DNA from: Polyodon spathula
Taxonomy: Eukaryota > Chordata > Actinopteri > Acipenseriformes > Polyodontidae
Reading direction: 5' to 3'
Length of the DNA stretch: 64,000 bases
NCBI RefSeq assembly: GCF_017654505.1
Contig: NC_054547.1
Coordinates: 26,991,475 to 27,055,474 of the forward strand
The notes under the pieces are model-generated. The model saw nothing but the letters and a program-made list of their open reading frames with translations, made no database searches and was not told where the DNA came from. Positions 1-11,799 of the stretch are shown here, in pieces. The first letter of the stretch is position 1. Each line of letters begins with the position of its first letter. Position numbers and translations under genes: made by a program.

Positions 1-1840
1 TGACAAAATATATTATGGTAAATTTGGTCAACTGTAGGAAAAGCATGGCAAAACTATAAAATCACAGTACTAATTTATGAGTTAAAAATGCTTTGGGCTT
101 TCATTTGTTTCAATGCATTTGACCTGTACGCATGTACATCGAGTCATATACAGCACTGCATTTTATCTCACAAAAACTGTATGTCTCCCACTACCATATA
201 ATTAATTATTGAGTAGAACAGGATGTTTGTTGAATGATGTAACCTGGATACCTAATCGTGATCATTTAATTTGTGTTATTGTTAGGTCTACAGTGCTAAC
301 ATAGGTAATGCAATCAATGGGCAACATTATGTGTTTATCTATCAAATACCCCCAGTCTCTGTCTGCACTGGATTTGATTTGTCTGGATAGTATTTGAGGG
401 AGACTCACACTGGCGCTCGGTTCTGTATTTCTGTGCCTTATTATTTAACATTGTGATTTGTGTTATTTAACATTATCTTTCTGACCAGATAATATCATCA
501 TTTCCATCTGTAGACATTTGAAAGGATGTTGGGATTTCCATTACTTTATGTCTTTGGTAGGGATTCAGTCAGGGAAACTTCTGTTAAAGTGCATGTAGCT
601 TCTATTGACATGGAAAAAACAAGAAACAATCCCCTTAGCTTGATTCAATAAAAATTGTATAAAGTGGTCTAAGGTCAGGTGTAGTGTGAAAACAGTTTTA
701 GTTACTGCTTATTATTATGTAAAAATCATTGGTACTGTACAGTACTTGTTGAAATTGTTTTGCTCAGTTTCTATACTGGCACTGAGATTTAGCATCCAGA
801 AATTTTGCACACTATACTGGCTCCCTCAGCAAAAATAGCTCCTCCTATGATTCAGTTGTATATTCTGTATCTAGGACTGTATGATCCATTGCGGTTACCT
901 TTACCAGTGCATGAGCCACATAATGACAATGCAATGATCATGTACTAAGGGCAGTGGTACTGTTGCACAAGGGAAGCTACAATAGTATGAGTCATTAGTG
1001 GTAACATTTTCTGTTGGTAAACCAAAACTAGTAATTACATGCTAGTAATTAATTACTGGACCACACCAGTGTGCTACAATATCATACTTTTCAATATATG
1101 TTTGCTGATTGCACTGCTGAGGGTTAGGGGAATACACTGTATTATTTATAATGACACCCCATTTTAAACACTTGTGCAAGAGTACTGCTATCTAATTTTA
1201 GAGGGAAAGCTTGTTGTTTGAATATGGTTCTACTCAGCCGTGTGTTCAAGTGTAAAGTCCATTTTCTGACAATAAGGTTGCTGAATACGATTTCCTACAG
1301 CTACTGTATGGATGAAATGAATATGTACTGTAATTATATACAGTACAGAATATCTCCTTTGTTAAAAGGAATGTCCTTTTTTTTTTTACACCTTGATGTT
1401 ACAATATGAACAGGCTGAAACAAGGCAGGAGGACATATCAAAATGACTGGTGTAAATTATTTCTCTAGATGTGTGAATTACATGTCCACAAGCACCCATT
1501 CATAACCTTGAACAATCAAACATGCTATGTTCCATTAAAGCTCTACGTGTATCTACACCTTCTCAATCAATAAATGCACTGGTGTAAAAAATAATTACAT
1601 TCTATGCCTCTGTCGTTAATGCAGCTTAATAATTTGTTTAGCAGAGTGGATGTCCATTAAGATTGTGGTTCCTAGGTCTGAGGTCTGAAATCTTGGCTTA
1701 AAGATATTGAGTAAGACGTGTAAGAAAATGGCGTTCAAAACAAGGCAATATTCAATATATTAAAGCAAATTGTTAAACTTTAACATGTGGTGGAACTGTG
1801 ATTTCATATTGTTTCATAAATTACAGAAATGGAATCATAA
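1..1840. other. AT-rich stretch without recognisable genes
   Basis: Both strands were read. There are only short open frames with no recognisable domain and no splice-site-flanked coding text. A short poly-T run lies near 1378-1387. Nothing else is supported. Confidence 0.5.
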
Positions 1841-1842
1841 TC

Positions 1843-1930
1843 ATATATATATATATATATAGTATATAGATTTAGAGATATATAGATATATATATTATAT
1901 ATAGATATATAATATATATGTATATATATA
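1843..1930. repeat. Imperfect AT/ATAG microsatellite
   Basis: Alternating TA with interspersed TAGA and TTTAGA units. It is low-complexity sequence, probably length-polymorphic. Confidence 0.8.
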
Positions 1931-3287
1931 GTAAATTACATTTTTATACAGAAAATATTCAGTAATACATTTCAAATGTGCAGTGATGATTTTTATATGT
2001 GCAATAAGTAGCCAGAATACTGTTCTGATTGGCCAAAGATGGAAACTGTGGGTTATGATTGGTCAATTATAGCACATAACTAAAAGGTAGATTTTGAAAG
2101 TTTTGTATCATATAATTAATATTGCACCGCAATCTAATACGTTTAAAAAATATGCTCAAAATGTTTTAAGGTAAAACTTTAAGAAATATAGGGGGGTAAT
2201 TCAATCAACTGATACTGCATTGTTTTATGACCAGCTTTGTTTCACTGTTTCATTCTTGTCACAGAAAAACATGCTAACGAAGCAACAGCTCTGATCAGGA
2301 GGATTGATAGCAGGCCTGTCATAGCTTCCAATTCTCCACTAATTACTGATGCTTAACAAGAAACAATGTCAAACGCAATATCAGAATGTGATTCACTCCA
2401 GAAAACACACTTAATATAACTGCAGAGTTACACAAGTTCCTGTAAAACAATATGAACAGGTTCATTGTTTAAATCTACAGTACTGGAAAGTCAATCCAGG
2501 GCTGCTCTGTTTGCCCAAATAAGCCAATGTTATGGCAGATGTTTCTACATTTTCTTTTTTGAAGCCCATGTTGAATCAATTCAGCACACAATTATTATTT
2601 GAAACGTAATTGTGTAGTGTAAACCTGAAGTTTATTTCTATCAATGTGGTACACTCAGAACGTTACAGCAGGTAGTGCTATTAACCAATGCCAGGGTAGT
2701 TGAAGCCAGATTTAAAAAGTAAAGAATGTTCATGATACAAATAGTAAGAAACCACTATAGGTGCAACAATCCAGGTATTTTATTTGAACTGTCAGTGCAA
2801 GTGTTATTTTCTTTTGAGAAAACTTAGGTGAAAACTTGAAGACATTTAAAAGCAACAGACTTAGTTCCCTCAAATATAGTTCTGGTTTCTGTTTGAAATT
2901 AAAATACAATGATGGTAATGGTATGGTGAATCCTGGAAACAATTTTTGCTGCAGTAAATGGATTTATGAGGACATGAAATTATTTCTAATGGCAATTAAA
3001 TGAGTCCCGAATGAGTGATACAGTGAGGTCCACAAATAAAGGGATTCAGACCAATCGGAAGACCCCACACTGCAGGCCAGGAATACAGCCCTGCAGCCAA
3101 AGTAAATTACAAGACCCCCTGCTGGTTTGCAGTGCTTGGGGTGGGACATTAATAGACTCAAGACCACTTTCTTACAAATGTCTTATCCCTGAATAGTTTA
3201 CTGTCAACATCTTAACGAGCGAACCATCTACCAAGAGCAGTTGTTATCTATTTTAAAAAACAAATTAAAAAAAACTGGATGGGACTC
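1931..3287. other. No gene seen
   Basis: Unique-looking AT-rich DNA. Short open frames on both strands resemble no family known to me. Confidence 0.45.
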
Positions 3288-4019
3288 TGTGGCAAAGTGA
3301 TAAGTAGTGCACAGGTGTTCAGGTGACGCAGTGCTCAATACAACGACAAACAACAATGTACAAAGTAAGGTGAAATTATGTTGTTTATTTATAATCCAAA
3401 TGTCACTTGACAACAGCAATAATAAAGGAGCACTGGCAATACACAACGATGTGTATTGCTCAGTAAAATAACCACAGGGTTCAGTCCCAAAATAATAAAC
3501 ACTGTATATATAAGACACACACAGAACACAAACATGATCAAAGTCCAGAGTGAGTACTCAAGTCAAGTGGTGTAATACAATTTATTAGTGAATTGAAGTC
3601 CGGGTTGGATGCTGGCCTTAAGCGACAGCTCCCAGATTGTGTTAGCTGTCTATCACAAACAAACAAAACACAATAACACTTACGCTTATTAATTACATCC
3701 ATTTTCCCACAGGTCCTTTAAGTAACCAACCAAAGCAACAGCTTGCTGGGCCACATCCCCTAAATACTCTCCGTCACGTCCTTTTTCGGTTGCGCGGCCA
3801 ATAACGTATCCTCCAATCTGTGACTGACACATCACCTACAGCATTAAGGCGATGACTTCTGGTATAATGCCCCCCCCCCCCTTCCTGGATGGCCGGCTCC
3901 TGACTGACCCTGGAATGAACTGCCAAACCATCTATTAAGGGGGCACACTGCTGATTATATTGTGCACTTACAGGCCGAAAGGGAGATTGTTGGCTATGAT
4001 TCATTCGCTCTTTGTCACA
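3288..4019 (-). mobile_element. Probable solo LTR
   Basis: The segment begins TGTGGCAAAG and ends CTTTGTCACA, so its ends are imperfect inverted repeats of the TG...CA type expected of a long terminal repeat. It is flanked by GACTC (3283-3287) and GACCC (4020-4024), a 4-of-5 match to a 5 bp target duplication. The minus orientation is chosen because the complement has a conventional TGTGACAAAG start and AATAAA-like words near its far end. No internal retroelement genes lie on either side, so this is read as a solo LTR left by recombination. It contains a C-run near 3869-3880. The superfamily (Gypsy or other) cannot be decided. Confidence 0.5.
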
Positions 4020-4024
4020 GACCC

Positions 4025-5768
4025 GCTGATATTGCCCACTGAGACCCCTTGTTTACTAAATATCGTAATATTCCTGAAGACATAAAATCCATTATTAAAA
4101 ATTAAGCAAAATGTTGTAATAAGCAAGAGGTCCCACAAATGCTGTGTGGCACTCTTAAAGTTATCCATTTACCAGTAATGCACCAAGACTGAGTAGAATA
4201 TTCTTCACTTTTCAAAAAGGGGAGTCTGCAATGGTAAGTAACAAGACAGGTATAGGAGTCAGTGTTGTACCAGGACACTATATTTATAGTAGGGGGATAT
4301 AATCTACTGTACTGCTTGGCGCACAAGAGAAAATTTGATTTTGTGCAATAAAACAACAAGGCTTATATTATTTTAACCTGATAATGAATTATAGTGATGT
4401 ACTATTGCAGGGCATCAGATGAAAAACATAATTATTACTTTATTGTTTTCAACTGTGTATGTTGAGGTTCTATTTGATATGACTACAGGAATAGCAACAG
4501 TTAAGAAGAAACAAGCATCTCAACAAGAAGCATAGACCTCAAAACAAGCTTTGGAGTTTTCTATTGTTATTATATTGTTTTGTTTGAGAAGGAGGTCACC
4601 TTGTCTTCCAAGGGGATTTCTTACATCCGTGAGAAACATATCAAAGAAAAGCAAGTCAAGCGGTAAAGCTCTTTATCCAAAATGATCATTTCTGGATCGG
4701 CTGGTTCTTTTATCTGCTGTGAAGCGTATAATCTCAGCATGAGAGCTTCAAGTGCAAATTAAACTGCTTATTGATTATCGATATATCCTGTAGGAAGGCT
4801 CTCCCTGCTTGTCACGCACAGAAGAGTACTACAGATCAGTCTTTGTCACTTCAGCCTTATCCATCTTCCGCCTCTCAATCAGCACTTTCAGCACTAGGGA
4901 GGGAAGTGATTTCATGTGAACCTTAAGTGTTAACTAGCTTGGCAGTTCTTGTTGCATGCCACCCTGTTGGGCACTACATCAGTTCAGGGTTTCTAATGAA
5001 TTGAGCTGTCTTAGACCCTTGAACAGTTGCTAGACAATTAATGGCATGTACATGCTTTTTAGCACAGTACTTAAAACACTTCAGAACACCCCCTGACTTT
5101 AATAACATCCACACTCCTTACAATGGCTGTCCCCTGTGTGCTACATAGTCTTACAATTGTTTTTTTTCTTTTTTTTTTTAACTCAGTTTTTTTTTTTTAT
5201 ATATATATACAGGAATGGAACTGGAATTAAATTAACCAGTAACCAAGGGGACTTAACATTTGTAACAACTTAAGATCTGTAGCTCCTTATCCAGTGAGGA
5301 AGTGCATATCATACCAGGCCTAAAGAGGTGTCAAACCGCTACAAAGATGAGACCTATGATGTACTGTTTAACCTAAAATTGATGGAGTTTATTTTTTTGT
5401 TTGTTTTGTTTTGTTTTGTTTCTTTGGGGTGGGTGGGAGTTATTTGTTTTTGTTAAACAAAAAAAGGAAAATCTATCTATTCTGAGGGGAAATTATAACA
5501 AAATGTTATCGTTCTTTTGTCCTGTAGTGATTTAGGATTTAGAGATCCAAAGGTCTATAGCTAAGGAAAAAATAAAGGTCTGAATACAAACCCCTAAGCA
5601 GACAAGGCACAACACAGGCACGGAGATGGTTTGGGCACTAACAAAAAAAGTAGCGAGCTTCCACTATAAGTGGAATTATGCAATAGTGTGCTGCATTGCT
5701 ACATCACTGAATAATGTCACAGAATAAGACCAAACACAAAGTCGTTTTGTATTCATGGGAGAAGTGGC
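4025..5768. other. No gene seen; poly-T tracts near 5160-5200
   Basis: The region has poly-T and TTTTG-rich tracts near 5158-5210 and 5390-5430 and no recognisable coding sequence. Confidence 0.45.
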
Positions 5769-5796
5769 AAAAAAAAAAAAAAAAAAAAAAAAAAAA
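5769..5796. repeat. Poly-A run (28 nt)
   Basis: An uninterrupted A run followed by CAAA units. It could be a retroposon tail, but no SINE or LINE body is recognisable upstream. Confidence 0.85.
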
Positions 5797-7560
5797 CAAA
5801 CAAACAATGACAGGTGATTCTGTGCAGATACTTCCGAATGGGGAACACCAAGAGTTCAAGCTCAACACCAGGACAGCAGTTAAGGCAATTCTAGTGAGAA
5901 ACTCAATACTTAGACAGCTTAAACATGTTCCAGTAAAGTGTTGTATGTAACAACTTGGAATTCATTGTCAGTTTATGGACACACCAACAGTGAAGGACAA
6001 TACTACAATTCCGGGTGTATATGTGGTTTTCAGACTGTCACAAGCATATGCTGGAGCAACTACACCTGAAACTGGCTTCTAGACATGAAACAAGATTTCC
6101 TTGCCAGTTCCCCATTGTTGTTCAAGACTGCAGGGAAACTAGAAGAGTCACATAAGATTGAGCTCGAACCAGGGGTCATCCTGAGAGAAGGTTACTGGGA
6201 CGAATGAAAGATTGCGCGTGAAATCCAAAGTGATAGACTGCAGAGTGGTGGGAAGAGCAGGAATCGTGGTGGTGCTGAAGATAAGAGTTTGCATTGACTT
6301 TGCAAGTGGTGCCCATAGAAAACAACACCAGTAGAAAACGAGACTGCTCCTTTTCAATGGCAAGTTAAAACTGATGTCCATACAATAAACTTAAGTTACA
6401 TTATTGACCTAAAATCAGGTACATCCCATCATGAGCGGATGAACAATTTTAAAAACTGTTACAGGATTCCTACAGGTAATAAGTCTTTTTTCAGCTATAT
6501 GAAAAGATTTTGGATTTTGACTGATGAGAAATGAGTCTGAATATTCCTACGTAATGAAGTTTAAGGAACTGCCATTGTATTTTGCACCTGTGTGACCAGA
6601 CGACGGTGTTTGGAAGCACAAAAAGGCCATTTTGTGCAGAATGATGAAAGTTCATACATTAGCACACTACCTTCTTTTTCTAAAAAATAACTTATTTATG
6701 CAGAACTTACAAGTGTTATGCATGTATGGTATACACTTACATTTGGATCAAAGTTGATCAATTCTTTTTTGTTGAAACGTTTCTCTGCCGTAGCATTGTT
6801 TTATTATTACTGAAGAAATAGGGATTTGTACTTGTTTTATATGTGTGTTTCAATAACCAGCCCATACAAGCATCAGCCAAATATTGTTTTTTATTAGATT
6901 AAGGAAGGGAGAGACAAAGAAACACAGTATAATAATGTTCTCTTTTCCTCGTCTGTTATCATCAATTTTTCATAGTTAACTTAACCATTTTATTAACAAT
7001 AACACAATTCAAAGAGAATGCTCACTAAATTAGTATTTACATTGTCTCTTTGTTTAGAATGTATCAGGTCTTCTTTACTGTTAATGACTACATGATCATT
7101 TCATTTATATTTTCTGCAAGAAAAAATTACGTATTACGTAATAGACAAGGTAAAGCTACCTTGAAATAACATCATTATAAACCCTTAAGATCTCACTAAA
7201 AGTGTGCCATACTACAGGAAGCTGGGTATACTTGTCAGCTGGCTTACTGAAATACTTTCTCATAATGAGCTATTCACTGGAATTGAGTAAGATAAATTGC
7301 CAATGCAAAAATAGGACTTTTTTTTTCCATTTGAGCTCATTGTTGTTACTCTCAACAAACCTTACCAATGTGTGTCATTTTCCAAAACAACGGCATTTGT
7401 TACACATTTGTATGAAATATATAATGGCTACAACCTTTTTTATTTTTATATTAAAATTAGAATAACCAAGTACAGCACCTCACAATCAACATTCCACAAT
7501 TGCCTCAGTACTGGCCCCTGGAGGACAAAGGCCAGCCCTGCAGTTATACACTAAGACCCA
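5797..7560. other. No gene seen
   Basis: The longest open frame is a 77-codon minus-strand frame near 6148-6381, with no recognisable domain and no supporting splice signals. Treated as non-coding. Confidence 0.4.
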
Positions 7561-8560
7561 AATTATCAAGGGGAAAAAGCGACCGCAAAAATCCATGTAA
7601 TGTGCGTGTTCAGTACGGCCTCACTCAAGAAATATTTTATAAGACTAATTAGGAGAAGCAGGCAATTCCGCAATCAACCAATTTAAATATCCCTCACCGC
7701 AAGTAGCGGTGGAGAATTACACACCTCTCACAATAAACATCAGGTTTGGATCAACCCTGCATGTGTAGGCTACACATTCCAAAAGAAAATAAATGGCACA
7801 CAAAGACCTCAGCCTGGTACTAGCCATGGTGATGAGGATGCTCAGAAGAGAAAACTGAAATTTACCAGTATGGAATTGGAGATTTTGGTACAAGCAGTAC
7901 TTGTAGCACATGACTTGTAACACCAGGGCAAAGGAATAAAATATGGAATGTGCGGTGGCTTCTTAATAAATAAATGTACAACTTCAGAGTTTGTAGTAGA
8001 TTGCTGATACATTACGATGCATCATAAAGTTACTGTGCTTTGCATTTTCGTTCAACTTCTTAATTCGTATAGAATAATTCCACGCATATAGACATTTCAA
8101 ACTTCAGAAACAATACGTTTTATTTACAAACATCCATGGCAGTTAAACAGGTGGATAATCCTTCCATTGTTGTACAGCAATATGTTCAGAAGCTGCATAC
8201 GAACAGTCTTCAGTTTAACTACTACTTGTATCTTCTTAAAGTCTTATCTGTATGGCATATATGGTCGACAAACTGTACTTGCTCTAGCTACAAACTAACT
8301 GTGTCATCTGACCATGTGCCCTTTTTTGTTTTATCGTTTTCTTTCCAACTTGAATTTAACAATACTGCCCGAACCAGTATTGTTAAATACCACAATGCCA
8401 TATTACAAAAGATCCATTCTGAAGGCATTACTGAAATAATGGTGGAGGATGAGCCCCCACTGAATGACTTTTTCTTTCGTGTGCCTCAGAATATCGTTCC
8501 ATCTTTTCTTAATCTCCTCCACCATTCTTTTAATAATGCCTGCACTCTAAGTAAAGGCTC
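7561..8560. mobile_element. Possible PIF/Harbinger remnants (Myb/SANT-like pieces)
   Basis: On the plus strand near 7845-7905 a short frame reads KRKLKFTSMELEILV, like the start of the Myb/SANT domain in Harbinger accessory proteins. On the minus strand near 8435-8545 a frame contains MVEEIKKRWNDI, like the later helix of the same domain. They lie in opposite orientations, so they are either two separate remnants or a rearranged one. Matches are short and interrupted by stops; this is a weak call. Confidence 0.25.
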
Positions 8561-8694
8561 TCATTAGGACCTTTCTTTGCCACTGTAGGGAGACCTTTTT
8601 AGGTGCTTCTAAGAACCTTTTTTACATGGATTCTATACTCTCTATTTGCAGACTTTCTGTTTTGTCATGTAAGCTATGAAACATGTATTGAAAA

Positions 8695-8840
8695 CACTAT
8701 GTAACACAATTTTTGTTCCTGGGTAGTAAGTGTTATTTCCTAATTGCTTATACCTCAAAAGTATAGAAAATGGCTATTATTCCCCACAAACTTTGCTTTT
8801 GTGACCAGGACAGTGATATTTTGAAATTGACCTATTTCCA
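8695..8840 (+). repeat. Left terminal inverted repeat of the CACTA-like element
   Basis: It matches the reverse complement of 10998-11154, apart from small indels in a T-rich stretch near the tip. Conserved internal words include CCTGGGTAGTAAGTG and GACCAGGACAGTG. Confidence 0.85.
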
Positions 8841-8957
8841 ATGAGAAAACGGGCGAATTTGTGTTTTTTCGTTCACATAAAGTCAGAAAAAAACAACATA
8901 TGAATCCAAATTAACATGTATTTATACTAAAGTAATACAAAAATGACTACAAAAGAT

Positions 8958-10860
8958 TTAGAAGTGAGTAGTTTTTCGAGATTTACGATTATACTGTAAA
9001 TCACTTTCACGAATCAGCCCCCAAATGTAGTCTCCCATCATGTTCTCGTTATACTGTTCTTGGTAGCGGCATTCAAAGTCCAGTATATCCTGGTGGAAGC
9101 ACTCGCCTTGCTCCTCCGAGTACGCTCCCATGTTCTCCTTGAATTTATCAAGATGAGCATCAAGGATATGAACTTTGAGGGACATCCTACAGCCCATTGT
9201 GCCGTGGTTCTTCACCAGAGTCTCAACCAGCTCCACATAGTTTTCGGCCTTGTGATTGCCCAGGAAGCCCTGAACCACTGCGAAAAAGCTGTTCCAAGCC
9301 GCTTTCTCCTTACTAGTGAGCTTCTTGGGGAATTCATTGCACTCCAGGATTTTCTTTATCTGTGGTCCGACGAAGACACCGGCTTAGACCTTTGCCTCAG
9401 ACAGCTTAGAAAAGTCTTGAATGTACTTGAAGGCTGCTGACTCCTTATCTAGAGCTCTGACAAATTGTTTCATAAGGCCCAATTTGATGTGCAGTGGTGG
9501 CATCAGCACCTTCCGGGGGTCCACCAGTGTCTCCCACTTGACGTTGTTCCTCCCCTCAGAGAACTCGGTCCGCTGTGGCCAGTCCCGCCTGTGGTAGTGC
9601 GCCTTGGTGTCCCTGCTGTCCCAAAGGCAAAGATAGCAGGGAAACTTGGTAAAACCGCCTTGGAGACCCATCAGGAATGCCACCATTTTGAAGTCTCCTA
9701 TGACCTCCCAGCCATACTCATACTTCAAGGCGTCCAGCAAGGTCTTGATGCTGTTGTAATCCTCTTTGAGGTGCACCGAGTGAGCCAGGGGAAGAGACGG
9801 GTACTTGTTACCATTATGAAGCAGCACGGCTTTGAGGCTCCTGGATGAGCTGTCAATGAAGAGGCGCCACTCATTCTGGTTACAGGCAATTCCGATTGCC
9901 TCAAACAGACTGGTCACATTGTGGCAGAAGCAGAGCCCATCTTGACGGGTGAAGAAGCTGGAAAAATGTTGGTGACGCTTCCTCTGATCTGCGGCTTGCA
10001 CACTTTCATCCAACAAGTTCCACTGCTTGAGCCTAGACGTCAAAAGCTTAGCATTGGACTCGGTGAGACCAAGATCTCTAATCTAATCAAGTCATTGAGG
10101 TCTTTTTAGTTGGGGTAGTATGGGGTTATCTCCTCAGCTCCACCTCTGAAATTGTCATCTGGATCTACAACATCTTCCTCGCTGTCTGACTTGCTGCTCT
10201 CTTCTAAAGACGGATGCTCTCTCTCCGGAGGAGTGGGTACGGGGAGCTCATGGCAGTGTGGCACCAAGGCGATGGATGAAGGAAGGTCCGGATACATGAT
10301 AGCAGGTACATTCTTGCCAGTCCGATGTTTGGAAGGGTCCACCATGCAGAAGTAATAGTTGCTTGAGTGGTCAGTGGGTTCTCGCCAAATTCTTGGGATA
10401 GCGAACTTCATGGCTCTCTTTTCCCCTCTGTACCATCCTACAAAAATACATTTATTTCACCCATGACTAATGTGTAAGAGATTCTCGCAATATTTTTCAT
10501 ATATGATATATTTTTTCAATAACATTGAAAATTGTAAAACATTTTAAAATTAAAAACTTTTACAATTTTAAAATTTTTTACAAATTTTATAACATAAAAT
10601 TCCGAGCAACAATTGTCCATCTTACCTTCCAGAGTTTTTTTGCAGTGCTCGCAGATGAAATGAGGTGCCCAGGGTTTGTCTTGATCCCCGACAGGCATGC
10701 CGAAATATGCCTTGTAGGCCTCACACATCTTAGCAGATGCTTCCACGGAGCACTTTTTCGCTCTTGTCTTGATAAATTGGCCGCAGACATAGTAAAATGT
10801 GTCTGCCGGATGCTTGCAGCCTCTTGATGCCATCTCAGAAAAATGCAGATATGTATCCAC
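8958..10860 (-). pseudogene. Transposase of the CACTA-like element, two exons, inactivated
   Basis: Exon 1 is 10626-10860. A first Met is at 10860, but the Met before ASRGC at 10830 may be the true start. It has several cysteines and a C-x2-C pair (CEHCKKTLEG), suggesting a zinc-binding N-terminus. A GT-AG intron (10438-10625) preserves frame into WYRGEKRAMKFA. Downstream come an acidic Ser/Glu-rich linker, KFPCYLCLWDS (another C-x2-C), LMPPLHIKLGLMKQF, and a C-terminal block with EEQGECFHQDI, which probably holds the late acidic catalytic residue. The gene is dead. There is a stop just after YYPN (near 10105), then a 5-nt tandem duplication (TTAGA) near 10085 that shifts frame, and a Lys codon turned to TAA at 9384 where the 49.8 kb relative keeps Lys. 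Related multi-copy proteins occur across many animal genomes. The superfamily call rests on the ends, not on a solved transposase fold. Confidence 0.75.
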
Positions 10861-10997
10861 TTAGGCAGTTGGAACTAAACTGAACTGGTGGGCTTAAGGC
10901 CCCTGTATTTATAATACTATTTATATTACTGGAAAGTTCTAGAAAGTTCTAGAAGTTACTTTAAGTTTACTCAGCACTGAATCTATCTGGAATGTTC

Positions 10998-11154
10998 TGG
11001 AAAATAGGTCAATTTCAAAATATCACTGTCCTGGTCACAAAAGCAAAGTTTGTGGGGAATAATAGCCATTTTCTATACTTTTGAGGCATAAGCAATTAGG
11101 AAATAACACTTACTACCCAGGAACCAAAAAAAATAAAAAAATTGTTACACTGTG
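10998..11154 (-). repeat. Right terminal inverted repeat of the CACTA-like element
   Basis: Inverted copy of 8695-8840 with an expanded T-rich segment (A-rich on the plus strand, near 11125-11142). Confidence 0.85.
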
Positions 11155-11639
11155 AAATTGGAGTTTGCAAAAACAATACGGTACCGGTATTATAAACCAT
11201 AATTTACAAACTGACTTGATCAGAAGGGTTAAAAAATTAGCTCTTTGCAAAATGTTATTAAATGTTTCTTTGTCCTTGAAAATTATGTTTTCTTGCTGCA
11301 GATCCCACATCACCTTGCCTTTTATATAGCCTACGGTCTCACTGCAGCGAATTAACTTCTGCTTTTCAGAATTCTTAGAATAATCACTCAAATAGTAGGC
11401 CCGCAATTACCAGAAGCTTTAACAAATTAGATGGAATATTTAATAGACCTCATTTGCAAAATCCCCTCCCATTTTTAGTGATTTCATCGCAAACGCACAG
11501 AGATATATCCCCTGTCCCCCGCAAATCACGTTTATGCCACTGCATGTGTTTTATAAATCCCATCGAAGAATTCAGAACCCTCAGCATCCGTTTTACAGTC
11601 TCAAAACATGTGCAATCCTTTTATAAATCTGGGACTCAG

Positions 11640-11795
11640 ACTTAACATGGGTCTGGGTCCTGTCGGATCCTCAGTCAAGAACGCAAAGTGACTTGCTCAA
11701 GGTCATACAGTGAGTCATTGAGTGAGCCGGGATTTGAACTGGGGACCTCCTGGTCACAAGCCCTTTACTTTAACCACCAGACCACACAGCCGCCT
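11640..11795 (-). mobile_element. tRNA-derived CORE-SINE (MIR-like)
   Basis: On the minus strand it opens with a tRNA-like head (GGTCTGGTGGTTAAAG), then an RNA polymerase III B-box-like word (AGTTCAAATCCCGGC), then TGACCTTGAGCAAGTCACTT, which is almost the conserved core of vertebrate MIR/CORE-SINEs. No clear poly-A or flanking duplication is visible, so it is probably old and truncated. The sequence to its left (11400-11640) may be another repeat, but I cannot classify it. Confidence 0.7.
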
Positions 11796-11799
11796 ACAA

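Larger units (their letters stand above)
8695..11154 (-). mobile_element. CACTA-like (CMC-type) DNA transposon, 2.46 kb
   Basis: Both ends carry long inverted repeats: the left begins CACTATGTAACAC and the right, read inward on the minus strand, begins CACAGTGTAACA. The repeats run about 146-157 bp. AAA lies at both flanks (8692-8694 and 11155-11157), consistent with a 3 bp target duplication. CAC(T)A termini with a 3 bp duplication are the hallmarks of the CACTA/EnSpm branch of the CMC superfamily. The interior is a single minus-strand gene, now broken. A shorter relative at 49462-50775 has the same ends and TTA flanks, which independently confirms the boundaries. Confidence 0.8.

Noticed and set aside
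6148..6381. 77-codon minus-strand frame with a hydrophobic start
   Set aside because: No Kozak, splice or domain support; length is within chance expectation.
8136..8567. 143-codon plus-strand open frame
   Set aside because: No family resemblance; its antisense strand shows weak Myb/SANT-like text, so it is probably a shadow of a transposon remnant.
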